A stretch of 64,000 nucleotides of DNA from Acridotheres tristis (taxonomy: Eukaryota; Chordata; Aves; Passeriformes; Sturnidae). Positions 22,672 to 34,365 of the stretch are shown here, in pieces. Numbering within the stretch: the stretch's first letter is position 1; every line of letters begins with the position of its first letter. The notes beneath the pieces were generated by a model. The model made no database searches, was not told where the DNA came from, and saw only the letters and a list, made by a program, of their open reading frames with translations. The stretch is from contig CM072891.1 of the NCBI GenBank assembly GCA_037013685.1, positions 18,266,501 to 18,330,500 on the forward strand. The letters are read 5' to 3'. The position numbers and the translations under genes are program-made.

Positions 22672-25600
22672 CGTACTATCTTTATATAGTAATATTGATA
22701 CTTTCAGGAAGTGTTTGTATTTTCAGGAATCAATGCCTGAAAACCAAGTTCTTTAGTTTGATCAGGCATATACTGACCTATAGCTGAAGACTGAGCTGGG
22801 CAGAGCACAGGGACTGCCTGTCTGTGTCCTGATGTGATGAACTAGCATGATAAATCATCATTTTGCACTCCCTGTAAATCACAAGGTATTAATGCAGATT
22901 TATATGGGTACGCATGGTATGCTGGGAGATAAATTATTGTTGATCCTCTCCTGTTGCAGCATTTGAGGAAGGGGAGGTCCTAGGGAGCAAATTTTGGATT
23001 TGGCTGTTGTCTCCTGTTGAGAATAGGAGCAGATGTTGGTGTCTTGGCTACACACAGTTGAAGGAATCACAGTGAATTCCTTCACCATGCTGAGGGGTCT
23101 GATTGAATGAGGAGAGATAATGGGAGGATGGAAGTGTTTGCAGCACCATGGGAAATGAGAGACTTCCCCTGCTGCCATGTTGGTGTAAATTGGCAGATTC
23201 CTAATGAAATTAGTAACCCCCTAATAATTCATACACTAGGATCTGTGCCTCTCAGGGGTTATATAGTTCCTCTTTGCAGAAAGAGAGTTTTTAATTGCTT
23301 TAATTGGTCTGGACAGTAGATAACTGATTCTTACCAGTATTTCTGCTGCTAATGAAATCTGTGGTACAGAATGATTATTTATAAGTAGTCTATTTTTAAC
23401 AGTGCTGCTGTAACAACTTAAATGCTCTGAGCTCCCTGTACCCTTGATGGGCTTTTTGTGTATATTTATTATATGGGAACAGCTGGGTATTTGAGAGCAC
23501 AATTTGTTACCAGGGTTTTCTCTAGGTGGTAAAACGATATGACTGTTCCCCTGACTCTGCTGAAGTTTGTTATGAAACCAGACCCTGTTGTATCCTACTC
23601 ATAAGAAATTGTGAAAAGGGTATGTCATTCTTTTGGCTCAGAAGCCTTCTCAGCCATTGCTTCTCTACATCTTGACCTGCCATTGTGATTGGAGAGGTAT
23701 CTGAAGCAGGTGGTTGCTTGTTGCTCACTCATCTCTTTGTAGGTTATCTGTCACGTTTGTCAAGAGCAAAGACGTTTAAAACATAATTTCCTGCATAATG
23801 ATGAATTCTTTTTTGTGATAGCTGTCCTTTGCTCAGGGCTATTACCTTACTTTTGTTCTCTTTCTGTCAACAACATTTTTAAATGGCAAGGTTGGAAAGC
23901 CGTGTTTGTAAATTCTCTTTTTGTCCTGATGCCAGTGCAGGGCACTGTCTCCTCGTGTCACTTTGCAGATGTGGAGGTAGCAACTGCATGAGAATTACTG
24001 CGGTGTAACAAAGTTTGGCTAAAAATCGCAGCTGTCTAATGTTATAGCTTGTAGTGTGTGATTTATGGGGCATGGGGGCAGTGTCCTCTGACCTTTTCCA
24101 GTGTAACCCTGTGTCCTTCCTACCCTGAGAGCTGGTGTTCCTGCTGCCTGCCTGCTGCATGCAGATGCCATCACAGGAATTCTTTGCTGTGCAGAGTGTA
24201 CAACAGCCCGAATGAGCATCCTGATCCAGTTGGGATGCACGTGTTAGGCATTGTCTTGAGTTCAGGAAGCTCTCACATGCTCCACCCTGCTGCATGCTCA
24301 CAGCCAGCACCCAGGAATGGAATGGTTGAAATGACTTTGGGGTTTGACAGGGTTTTGGCTGTTTCATTGCCACAGGATTTCTTCTGCTGAGTTTTGTGCT
24401 AACATGCATCAGCACAGAGGTCCTGACTGAAAGGCTGTCATTGCTGTCTGAAGGCCTCTACGGGCTAAATTACCAATACTTATTGTTACACACGAATTTT
24501 GGAATGGCAACAGCAGAAGCTCAAGCAGTAAACTGCTCCCTACATTTTAATTTTTTTTTCAATTAATAATCCCCAACACAACAACTAACCCTTCCCCCAG
24601 TCCTCTGCAAACTCTTAAGTGAACAGAGAAACACAACATGTACAGTGCAGTTGATTTTTTTCTGCCTTGCTCCAAGACTTATCTGTTCATCATGTTCTCA
24701 AAGATATTTTAAAACGGCTGGCTGTTATTTAAGGATGCTATTAAAGTCCTTGCTTTGGAGAGTTTGGATAAATGTAGAATTTAATTTAATTAACCTTCAT
24801 CAGTCTTTCTATCTGCATGAAAAGGTGACCTTTATAAAATGCCATTTACAAACCCAAGAGCCTGGTGCTTGCATTTTTCTATGTCTATATATCTATATAT
24901 AAAGGCATATTAAAACATGTTTACATATGTTTTAGATATTTAAGGACTATTTATTATGAACATTGGTGTTCTATATATAGACATATACTGAAAAACTGTA
25001 CCCAGTGGTAGACTCAGGTTGTTCTAAGTATTATGTATTTAACCAGTTCTCATCAGAAAATGGATCTAGAGCTGATGGATTCATCTAGGAATCAGGTTGT
25101 AGCAGAGTGTTTAGAGGCATTGCTAGAGGGCACAAAGGCTATGGATTGGCCCCTGTATGGGTATGCAGTAAAAGAAATTCTCTGATCCAAAAAAGCATGT
25201 AAGTTCAGCAGGCTGGAAAATGTGAGAAGATGGTGACTGTGCAGGTCACATTGCTTCCCTGCATTTCCTCTGAGCTCAGTAGCAGGGATGCTGTCCCCTC
25301 GACTGACCTGGCTTGTCTTGTTCTTACATTCATCACTCATTCACCTGAATAATTTTTCCTGTTTTCTCATGCCAAGGAGTCTAGAAGAGAGACTTCTTAA
25401 AAGCTTTCTTCGACTAAGACAAGTGTGAATAAACACAGTTTTTGGAGACTATGAAGTCTAGCATGCTTGTTAAGTTCCTCAGATTGAATTTGCCTTTAAT
25501 TTGCTCTTGGGGTTGGATTTCAAATGTATTTAAGTTTCCAAAGATGTGAACAGATGCTTAGTAAAATTTTCAAAGCTTTTAACTTGCTTAGGTGGTTTTG

Positions 25601-26883
25601 AAAATCCCTTTAAATGTCTGTGTGCCTTTAATCTCCTCAATAAATTTGCAAATCCTTGGAGCCTGTTGTTCAGCATTCAGGACTTGAGCAAGGTCTGGAG
25701 TCTCTGCTTTCTGTCCGTGTTTCTGTAGCTGTATTTATTGCAGCTGGGAGACTTGCATGCTCACTCTAACTTTGTAAATGCAAATGGGTCCCAATATTAA
25801 ATCTGACCCTCAGTAGTGCAGGTGCAGGATGTTCTCTGAATAATTGCTTTAGACAGAGGGCTTGTGGATTCTCTAGGTGACATCTGTCCTGTTGCAAAGA
25901 GGGTGTTCTGCTCTCACTCTGAGAAAATCTCTTCCTTGAACAAAGTTTGTATAAAAAAGAGGTTCCTTGACTGTTAAAATTGACTTGCTGTGATTTATAG
26001 CACCACACAGCTCACACACAATCATAACTTCACTTTCTCCTGGCAGTGGAAGACATATGATAGTAACCAGACATGTATATTAGAGGGAGGGGATTACCTA
26101 AGTGTTGGTATTTCTGTTTCTTGCCTGCTGAGTAACTTAACAGTGGAGATGAATGGCAGAGCTAGTGCAAAAATAGTGCACTAATTTATCCTTGAAATCT
26201 AGCAGGCACACTGAGATTACCCAGAAGTGTTCCTCCCTGGCTCAGAGCTGGAATTTTAGTCCTGTTGCAATGATAGCTCAGGGGTAGGAGAAAAGAGCTC
26301 TTAAGTTTTGGGCAGAGCAAAAAAGTTGATGGATTTAATTCCTTCAATGTGTTTGAATAACTTAAGTTCAGGCTTCTCATTTTAGGACCCATCTCCCTTT
26401 TAGAACCTGATTTTGAAACCCATTAGCTCCAGTAAGCTTTGGAAGAGATTGCCAGAGTAAATATGCAAGAAATCGTGCTTGCCAGCCAGTGAGTATAATG
26501 AGGTTTGGTGTGATAGCTGGGAACTGGTCCATTGCTTTCAAGAAGCTGCATCTCATGTTAGAAGTTGTCTCCAGTGTTTCTTATTGCCAAGTAATTTTTT
26601 TGTTGTTGTTCTTTGGAAAATGAGTACGAGAATGATGTTACTAAGGATCATGGAGGAATTTTTTGCAAACTTATTGGTTTAGTAAATAGGGTGTAAAGGA
26701 TTTCAACTTCTAGAATTGCAATATGAATTTTATTTTTAAAGTGAAAATTCTAAGGACTTCAGTGTCAAATGGAAGCAGAGTATGAAAAAATCTTCTCAAG
26801 AAAGCTGATCTGCCAATTAAGCTTTGAGAACCAGTTGCCATTTTTTCCCAGTGCTTGTTTTTGCATTTTGTAGGGCTCTGGTT

Positions 26884-26965
26884 ATGTAATAAAATCTATT
26901 ATGTATAATAATGTAAAATCTATTATCTATATGTAATAAAATCTATTAACCCAATGCAATAAAAC
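26884..26965. repeat. Small degenerate tandem repeat carrying AATAAA motifs
   Basis: A unit of the form ATGTAATAAAATCTATTA appears at least twice (near 26884 and 26931), with a shorter copy lacking AATAAA between them (near 26911) and a related CAATAAAACC at 26957. AATAAA occurs at 26888-26893, 26935-26940 and 26958-26963. The tract is AT-rich and irregular, and looks like a local slippage product. Confidence 0.8.
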
Positions 26966-29553
26966 CTTGCAAGTGTTAAAATGATTTCTGGAAAATAGCT
27001 GTCTCTGAGATTTGTACCACACACTACTTACTTTGTTCCTGACATTTGCTCCATCATGTCTTATGGGTGCTCCTTATAGAAAATGATATTACCCTCACTA
27101 GTTAGCAGTAAAAAGTAATGTATTCCTTGTCTGAGGCATGCAGTAGATGATTAAAAGAGAGACCTTTGGAGGCTGAATTCAGTAGTGCTCTAGCCTTTTT
27201 TATTTCTGATGCTCTGTGTGTCTCTCTGAGACATTATCTCATTTCTCCATTTCTGTTATTGCTTAGTGTTTTTTATCTGTAGTGTCCGAGACTTTCTGAG
27301 AGTTGGTGGCAGTTTATTTTGACAGCTTTGGAGAAATAAGATGGAAGTGTCTGAACCACCTGGAACTTTCCACTGACCCTTGCAGGTGCTGAACTTCATG
27401 TTACCCTGGAAGGGACCTGTGTGGGACAGGGTGGGATAAAATCCTGGCACTGGAAGCAGTGTGTGCCACTTAGGCTTGTGTTGTCTCAGCAAGGTCTTGG
27501 AAGCTGTGCTGCCCTTGTACATTGTGGGGAGGAGCCAGGCTGGAAAAATGTCTTGTCTGGTTGCAAGGGGCAGTAAATGCAGGGAGTGAGGGGGTGGGAG
27601 AGAGGCTATGGGGATATTGAGCCAACTCAGTCAGAGCTGTTGATTTTGAGTGGGTATTTGTACTTTAAGGTGACTTGGTTTTTCAATAGAGTCTCATCTG
27701 ATTTCTGCATAATATCAGGTAGCTTGTAGCTATTTCTTTTTCTGAGACATAGATAAGCACATTGCTCTGCATACACAAAGGTATTACTTTATTTGGGAGC
27801 TCACTCTTGCATAGAGGAGAGCTGTTCAGATTCTTCTGCTCCATGTTTCCTGTTTTTCTGTAGCTTTTCTGGTGAAAAAGGGTGATTTTTGTTTTGGTTT
27901 TATTTGTTTTTTAATTTTTTTTCTCTTTCTCCCCTCTGCACCTTGGTGGAACCCACTTCCCTTCTACCTTGAATTACTCTGCAGAGATGCCTTGACTTCA
28001 GATCCTGGTGCCAGGAGTACGACTGGGATGCTGCAGGCTGTCACCAGTATCTCATCTCTACGACACTGGCCCCTTCCTAAAGAGGCAGGTCTTGCTGATG
28101 GGGAGCTGCTGTTCTGGTTCATCTGCTGCCAGTGCAGTGTCCCTCCATCCAGGATCTTTTTCTCAGCTTCCTGCAGCAATAACTCGAGATCTGCCTGCCA
28201 TCTGGATGGCACTTCCCCCAATATAACCTAGTGTTGATTTTTATGTTGGTTTATTGTGTAGTGCTGTAAATACATATGGCTGTGTATAACTTTTGCAGCT
28301 GTAGCAGTGAGAATAGGGGTTTGTGAGGCTGAGCAGACTTTTAGCTCTGCTCCTAATTTGCTCTGTGAACTAAGGTGTAGGATGCTTGCTCTCTTTGAAT
28401 GTAATTTTCTTCCTTTTTGGCCTGATTTGAAAACTCTTAAATCAGTGTAATTTTTTTAAAGTCTCTAAGTACATTTTGAAAAAGGGGCCCTCTGATAGCA
28501 TTCCTCTTATGCTACCTATCTTCATGTTGATGAGAAGTCTTTAGATGCAGCTGCATAATATGCTCAAGGTATGCTCAGAAATTCCACATGTGCCCTGCAA
28601 CACCAGAGAGAGATTTGTGTATCCTAATGCAGCTGCAGATCAGGGCTGTAGCTGAGATGGGAATGTTTCATCCCAGCAGGGGTGACAGATTTACCATTGG
28701 CAGTGTGATCAGTCACACTGATGGCAGAGGGCATGGGTCACTGCATGTTTTACTGCACAACACACATAAAAGCCAAAATGCTTGTATTGTCATAAAAGCT
28801 GTCTGTTGAACTTTCTTGTTTTTCTCTTGTGCGAGGTTACATCCCAGAACACTTTGGGAAACATGTGGTTCTCATTAAATGTTTCTCAATAGCTCAACAG
28901 TACTCCCCAACTGGTGAGGTCTGCGGTCACAAACAGGGCTTGCCAAATCGCTCCTGGCTGACAAAGCCAAAGTGCTGGCAGGCTGGGAGCCAGCTCACCT
29001 ATCACAGTCCTCTGCATTGGCAGCCTTGGGGACGTGGAGGTGTCATTTGCTCCCCGTTATTTTGAGATGTGGCTTTTGTTTTCTCACGCCTTGGTGTCCA
29101 GCATGGGAGTGGTGTCGGATGTTGGATGCAGGAGGTCCATTCGTGCCTGGTTATGCAACCATGGGATGAGTGCATGATTTTTAGAAGAGAACCGTGTCTG
29201 ATCCTCAAAGGACACTTGGTTGTCCTTCATTTTAATGTGAAACATATGGCTCTAGTTTGAAACTGAGGACGAGTCAAGCCAGAAACACAGAACCCTGATG
29301 GTGGCTGTAATCTCTGGTGGCAAATAAAAAACTTCAGCAGCCCCTTTAAATCTTTCATTGTATGTTGTTTTCAAGTAGCTTTGTCATTGGTTGGTATAGC
29401 TGAAATGATACCCATTCAGTACTTTAATTAATTTTCCCTGTGGCCTTCTCCCCTTCCCCACCTTTACTATTTTGAACGCTGCTTAAAAGGGGGCTGAGAG
29501 GAAGATGCATTTATCATATTGTGTTCTGTATATAACATTATCTAATTTTTGGT

Positions 29554-29583
29554 CTGTTTTTGATCAATCTGTTTTTGGTCAAT
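29554..29583. repeat. Two-copy 15-bp tandem repeat
   Basis: CTGTTTTTGATCAAT at 29554-29568 is followed directly by CTGTTTTTGGTCAAT at 29569-29583, with one mismatch. A poly(A) run follows at about 29590-29602. Confidence 0.9.
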
Positions 29584-30897
29584 GGGACCAAAAAAAAAAA
29601 AAGTATTTTAACACTAAAAGATGCAGCTAGGTACTATTTTAAAGAAAAGACAGATCCTGTGACATTTTGGTTTATGGAACAAGTAGGTTTCTGGCTTTCC
29701 CACCTTTCCCACCTGTAGAGCAGGAAAGAGAAACAAACTATCCTGAGTTTTCAACTCTGTTTTTCAAGTGAAGGATTGACATTTGGGGAAAATGCAAATA
29801 GGAGCATTTACTCTTTGGTACTTAATGAAAGCAGTATTTGACACTCTGCTATATTTGTAAAGCTTGAGTTAACCTCAGGAGTCAAAGCTCCATTATGTGT
29901 TCAACTTTAAAAAGAACCTTCTATCACTGAAATTTATTTGGGGTGGACTTTGTTCTCCAGAGTACTTGAAAGGTTACTTGTGCGTCCTAAATAGAATATA
30001 GAATAATTAAGCTGTAACACGATTCTTTTTAAAAAATCCCCTTAAACTTATACCGAGATTTCCATTCTAAAAATAAGAATTAAGCAGAGATACTTCATTT
30101 TGCTTTAAGGAAATAAGCTAACTGCTTTTTACTGGTCTTATGGTGAAGACCTTGTTTGTTTGTGTTTCTGTACAAGCTTGGAGGGGAAGGAATAACAAAT
30201 GCCTCTGTCATGGCTTCAGTCCAGCAAGATATATGAAATCAACATTAAAAGCCAGTACCTCAGTGGCTGTCTCTGGCACACTGTTCTGTTCTCTGAGGAA
30301 ACGGGTTTCTTCCCACACAGGGAAGATGAATTAGCTGTGTGAGGAAATGGGTTTCCAGGATATTTTTCTGCAGTCAGCAAAGTGAAGTAAGATGATAGCA
30401 TTCAACTTGTTTTGCTGTATTTGAGGTTTTGAGGTACCTAGAGCTTGAAATGCTCAGCATCCAAATAAGCTTGCAAGAAGCTGGTTTGTGTTTTTCAGGT
30501 GTTAAGGTGTGTAGGGGGAAATCAGAGGCACACCAAGTAAAATATCTTCAGCAGGGACAAATATTTCCCTGTAATATAACCCAAGCACTTTGCATAGTGA
30601 CTGCAGCAGGATGTAATCTGCAAAAGTATCTTGTGCTGCTCCTCATCTGTTGGTCTGTTAAAAAGTTGTTTGCTTGGATCACAAAATCCTACCCCTAATG
30701 TGCCAGTGGTGTGGTTAGGGATTTTCTGTAATTCTGAGTTGTCTCAGATGTTGGACCTAATTACAGAAAAATCTCCATTGGAAATATCTTGTTTGCACCT
30801 TTGCATAACTGATGATGGTTAGGAAAAATTATTTTTCCTTTTTTCTTTACATATGTTGACTGGAGATTCTTAACCTACCTTTTGGTATGTTTATTGC

Positions 30898-31240
30898 TGT
30901 CCTGGTTTCAGCTAGGGTAGAGTTAATTTCTTCTCAGTAGCTCTTACAGTTCTGTGCTGTGGATTTGGAACTAGGATGGTGTTGGTAACACACAGGGATG
31001 TTTTGGTTTTTTGCTAAGTCGTGTTTATCCTAAGTCAAGGACTTTTTTCCTTTGCAGGGGGTGAGGAGGTTTGCAAAAGAAGCTGGGGGGGAGCACAGGT
31101 GACCCGAACTGACCAAAGGGATATTCCACACCATAGAATGTCATTCCCAGTATATAAACCGGAGGGTTTCTGCAGAAGGGGAGCTCACCTGGGTTCAGGG
31201 AGGGAGGTTGAGCCAGCAGTGTCCCAGAGGACCCCTCTGT
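30898..31240 (+). mobile_element. Endogenous retrovirus LTR, 3'-truncated
   Basis: The segment begins TGTCCTGGTTTCAGC at 30898, the 5' terminus of a common bird ERV LTR type. It continues with AGAGTTAATTTCTTCTCAG, GCTAAGTCGTGTTTATCC, GTCAAGGACTTTTT, a block ending CCAAAGGGATATTCCA and a TATA box at 31151-31158 in CCCAGTATATAAACCGG, all in the order of that LTR's U3. After about 31200 the resemblance fades. No poly(A) region, U5 end or target duplication is found, so the copy is probably 3'-truncated or strongly diverged there. No internal retroviral genes adjoin it. The class (ERVK-like or ERVL-like) is left open. Confidence 0.85.
31151..31158 (+). promoter_or_regulatory. TATA box of the second ERV LTR
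   Basis: TATATAAA follows the conserved GGGATATTCCA block of the LTR U3 by about 35 bases. It would direct plus-strand initiation near 31180-31185 if any activity remains. Confidence 0.6.
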
Positions 31241-34200
31241 TGTGGGGTTGCTGAGGGTTGAAGAATAACGGGAACTGATTGCTCCCACAGCAGCACACAG
31301 CTGGCACAAGCACACCAAGCAAGGCTCCGTGGTTCCTGTCCTTATGGAGATTTGTCACCTGGAGAGCCAAGGAGTGATCAGCAGGACCTGCTCACACTTT
31401 AACAGCCCCAAACGAGCAGTGCAAAAATTAATGGAGAGTGGAGCCTGAAAGACTTAGTGTGGTCTGAATGAAGTCACACTTCCGTGTAGGATGTGGAATC
31501 ATGGAATGGTTAGGAATGGAATGTTGGTCTTGGGAAACGTTCTGTGATGCACCTCACGGGGGAGTAAGGCTAAAGCTGCATGGATATTGTCACAGAATCA
31601 GCCTGGCCACTTTGCAAGCTGGCTCAAAGTCTCCTCAGCGTTTGTAGGCATTAGAGGATAGATGTTATCCTTGGCATGTGCTCCTATAATTCTGTGTATT
31701 CAACAGAACAATGTCACTTGGTGGCTGTGCTGTATAATGTGTGCCTCATGATGTCAGCAGGGCTTGCAGATATATTTATAATGCAAGGGCAATCAGGAGT
31801 CACCCACACAACTGAAATGTTTTCAAGAGATAAAGGCTATTAAACCTCTTGAAAAGACCAGTTGGGTCTCTAGAGGGTGAAAAGCCAATTTTGACCTTAC
31901 AGAAATTTTACTTGCTGATTTTACAAAGGAAGCGTTAGCAGAAGAAAAAGATAAATCTATAATGGAATGACTCTGTTCTACAAAATGTGCCCAGTAGCAA
32001 GATCCACAAAAGTGGCATGCCCCTTAAAAATGAAGTGGGAACCAGAAGGTAAAGCATGCTTTCTTCTCTTCCCCAGTGGCTGGATTTTGTGGAATCCAGC
32101 TCCTTACATCCATACTGTTCAGCATTCCCTTGCCTGGCAGTGGGGCTGTCCCACAATATGTGAGGGTGATTGCATCTATGATTGAGGAGGAGGGTGGATA
32201 CTGTACTTTACAGACTATAATATTTGCTGTCTCAGAGTGTTATAAGTGTATTACTCTAACTTTCTCTTGTAGTGCTACAAACTGTACAAGTTTCCAGCAT
32301 TCATATTCTGGGTAATAATACCAATGGCTCTGAACTGGAAAGCTTTTTCAGTAAAATGTTATTTTGCAGTAGTTGGACTGATTCCATCAGTGCAAAATGA
32401 CTACCTTGTTTAAACATTGGTTATTTTTTATCTGAAGGAAAATACTGCAGTTTATTTGCTCTAAGATAGTATCTTTATTTAAACATATTGATGCTTTTCT
32501 AAAAGGGCTATTTCTCATATCCATTGCAATCTTTTTGCTTCATTCCTGTGATGGTTCTTATTGAAAAGACTCCTGTGTGCCTTTACTGGCACAGTGGTTA
32601 GATGGGTATACCTGATAGGGCAACAGAAGTGTTTGTTCAGGAAATATCCTTGTTACTTGATCAATTGGCCAAAACAATTCTTGCTTTTGTATTAATTCCC
32701 TGACAGATGCTGCTAACCAATGTAAATATAATTCTGTTTAGCAAGTGAGAGATGAGAGGAGCTTGATGAGTTTGTTTGATGTTCTCTCTCTGTTCTGACT
32801 TCCAAACTGGAGTTGTTGACATGAGGGTAGAACTGAGGCATGTGAAGTGTCTCCAGTTGGTCACCTGGGGTGTGTGTATGAGGATTGTTACTCTGACAAA
32901 GCCTCTGAAAAGGAAAATACTCTGAAGCTGTGCATTATGGTTTTTACATTGCCTTGCAGATGCTTACTGCGAGGTTACAGAATTTGTCCTCAAGTTTGAT
33001 CATCTGCTAACTTCATTCTCATTTCAAAACTGGCTGACATGTTCTCTGTATAAGCTTAGATGTAATTATGGCCAGCTAGAGCTGCTGAGAGGCTCCTGGG
33101 TATGGAGATGAAGAATGTGCTACACTGCCTGGCTAGTCCAGAATGTGGGAGTGGGGTGGCTTTTGACTACCACGGCAAAGGCATTACTGGTTAAGCAGAT
33201 TCCTTAAATTTGACTTCTCTTGCAGTCAGGAGCAAAGGGATCAGAGCTGCCATTAGAATCAGTTCCTCTCCCTTGCAGCATGCTGCCTTGAGCCATAGCT
33301 CTGCAGCACAGGATTTATGCCTGTAGTGTCTGTTGCTCTCACACAGAGGGTTAGGATGTGTGGCACGAACCACTGCACAAAGTTGTGAAGTTGTTTTGGA
33401 GCCATGAGAGCACAGGATAAGGAGAGCTGTCCTGAGCTGTGAGAGCAGTTTCCTGCTGCTTTCCATCGGCATGATCAAAAAGTGACAGTGGGCTTCAGTC
33501 TCCTTTCATTGCTTGCTGCTTCTTCTCAAAAATGTATCAGTCTGGGGCTCCCTTCTGGTGGCCTCCATGAGGGGATAGAAGCAGGACTTTCTCAGCTGGT
33601 TTTGTTGTGTACTTTTCCCACTTGCCCACCCTGTCTCCCTGGTTGGTTGGTGTTTTCTTCTCCACTGAACCTTTAGACTTTTAGTTTGTTTTATCTTGCA
33701 GGCACAACTGAAGGAGCTTCCAAGAGGAATGAGTCTGAAGGAATTCTTCTCACTATTCCTTTTTCTTATATGTGCCTCAGTTTCCATGTATTGATATATA
33801 TTCAAACCCAGTAATTCAGGAGGCAAGCAGTCAGGGAAGTGAGTCTGGGATGTTTTTGTGAGGCTGTTTCCTGGAGTAGCCAAGAGAGCTGTTATCACAG
33901 GTACGAATGGGACGTACCTTTTTTGTTGCATTAACGTTGTTTTGCTATAACTGTTCTTGTATGTGCAGTCAAGTAATGAAATCCAGGAAAACATCACTTC
34001 TCCTCAGGTCGGGGAGAGTAAGAGAAAAATTTCTGTCTGCAGCTAAAGTCCTTCTTGACCTCAATCCCATGGTGAGAAATGACTGGACACACTGCTCTCG
34101 AAAGGAAAGATGTTACTGGAGTCATACTAATGAATTGAGATGTATGAGTTCAGTTCTTCTGCCATAAATTTATGTGATCATGAGTAAGGTTCCTAGTCTC

Positions 34201-34243
34201 CTGAAAACCTATAAATGAGGTAAACAGGTTTTTTTTCTCCCAG

Positions 34244-34365
34244 CCTCATCTGTTTAAATTGTGATGTCTTTGAGGCAGGAACAATACACATTGTGCAAAT
34301 GCACAGGAGGTGAAAGGGTCCAAGCTATCCTGTCCTGTCTGCTGCCTTCTGCTAACTCTTTTGTG
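34244..34365 (+). other. Candidate 122-nt exon with stops in all frames
   Basis: The acceptor tract GGTTTTTTTTCTCCCAG ends at 34243 and the donor TTTTGTG/GTAAGTA lies at 34365/34366; both are strong. The 122 bases between have a stop in every frame, so a complete exon would be noncoding: a lncRNA or UTR exon, or a poison exon. If the weaker internal AG at 34277-34278 were used, a shorter 87-nt form would be open in one frame (EQYTLCKCTGGERVQ at its start). No family is recognised. Confidence 0.22.

Larger units (their letters stand above)
19081..30897. other. Long noncoding stretch between two LTRs
   Basis: No gene was recognised in almost 12 kb. It contains AT-rich simple sequence near 22649-22671, an AT-rich inverted repeat near 24882-24983, a tandem repeat with AATAAA motifs at 26884-26965, and a two-copy 15-mer at 29554-29583. 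Exon-like signals occur at 19728-19803 (plus) and 21803-21868 (minus). The longest frame of the whole window, 178 codons at 23879-24415 on the minus strand, has no domain signature or splice context and is probably chance. Confidence 0.55.

Noticed and set aside
23879..24415. 178-codon open frame on the minus strand, the longest in the window
   Set aside because: It has no domain signature, signal peptide or splice context, and its amino-acid use follows the local base composition. A rough estimate from stop-codon frequency gives about one frame of this order by chance in 64 kb read in six frames.
31490..31545. AATCATGGAATGGTTAGG block resembling an antisense CR1 3' end
   Set aside because: The resemblance stops after about 40 bases, and the next diagnostic CR1 motifs (GGGCAGGGACACC and onward) are missing.
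33506..33997. 163-codon frame on the minus strand
   Set aside because: It shows no known domain and no splice context. The opposite strand has an acceptor at 33702, but its frame stops after about 30 codons and no donor precedes the stop.
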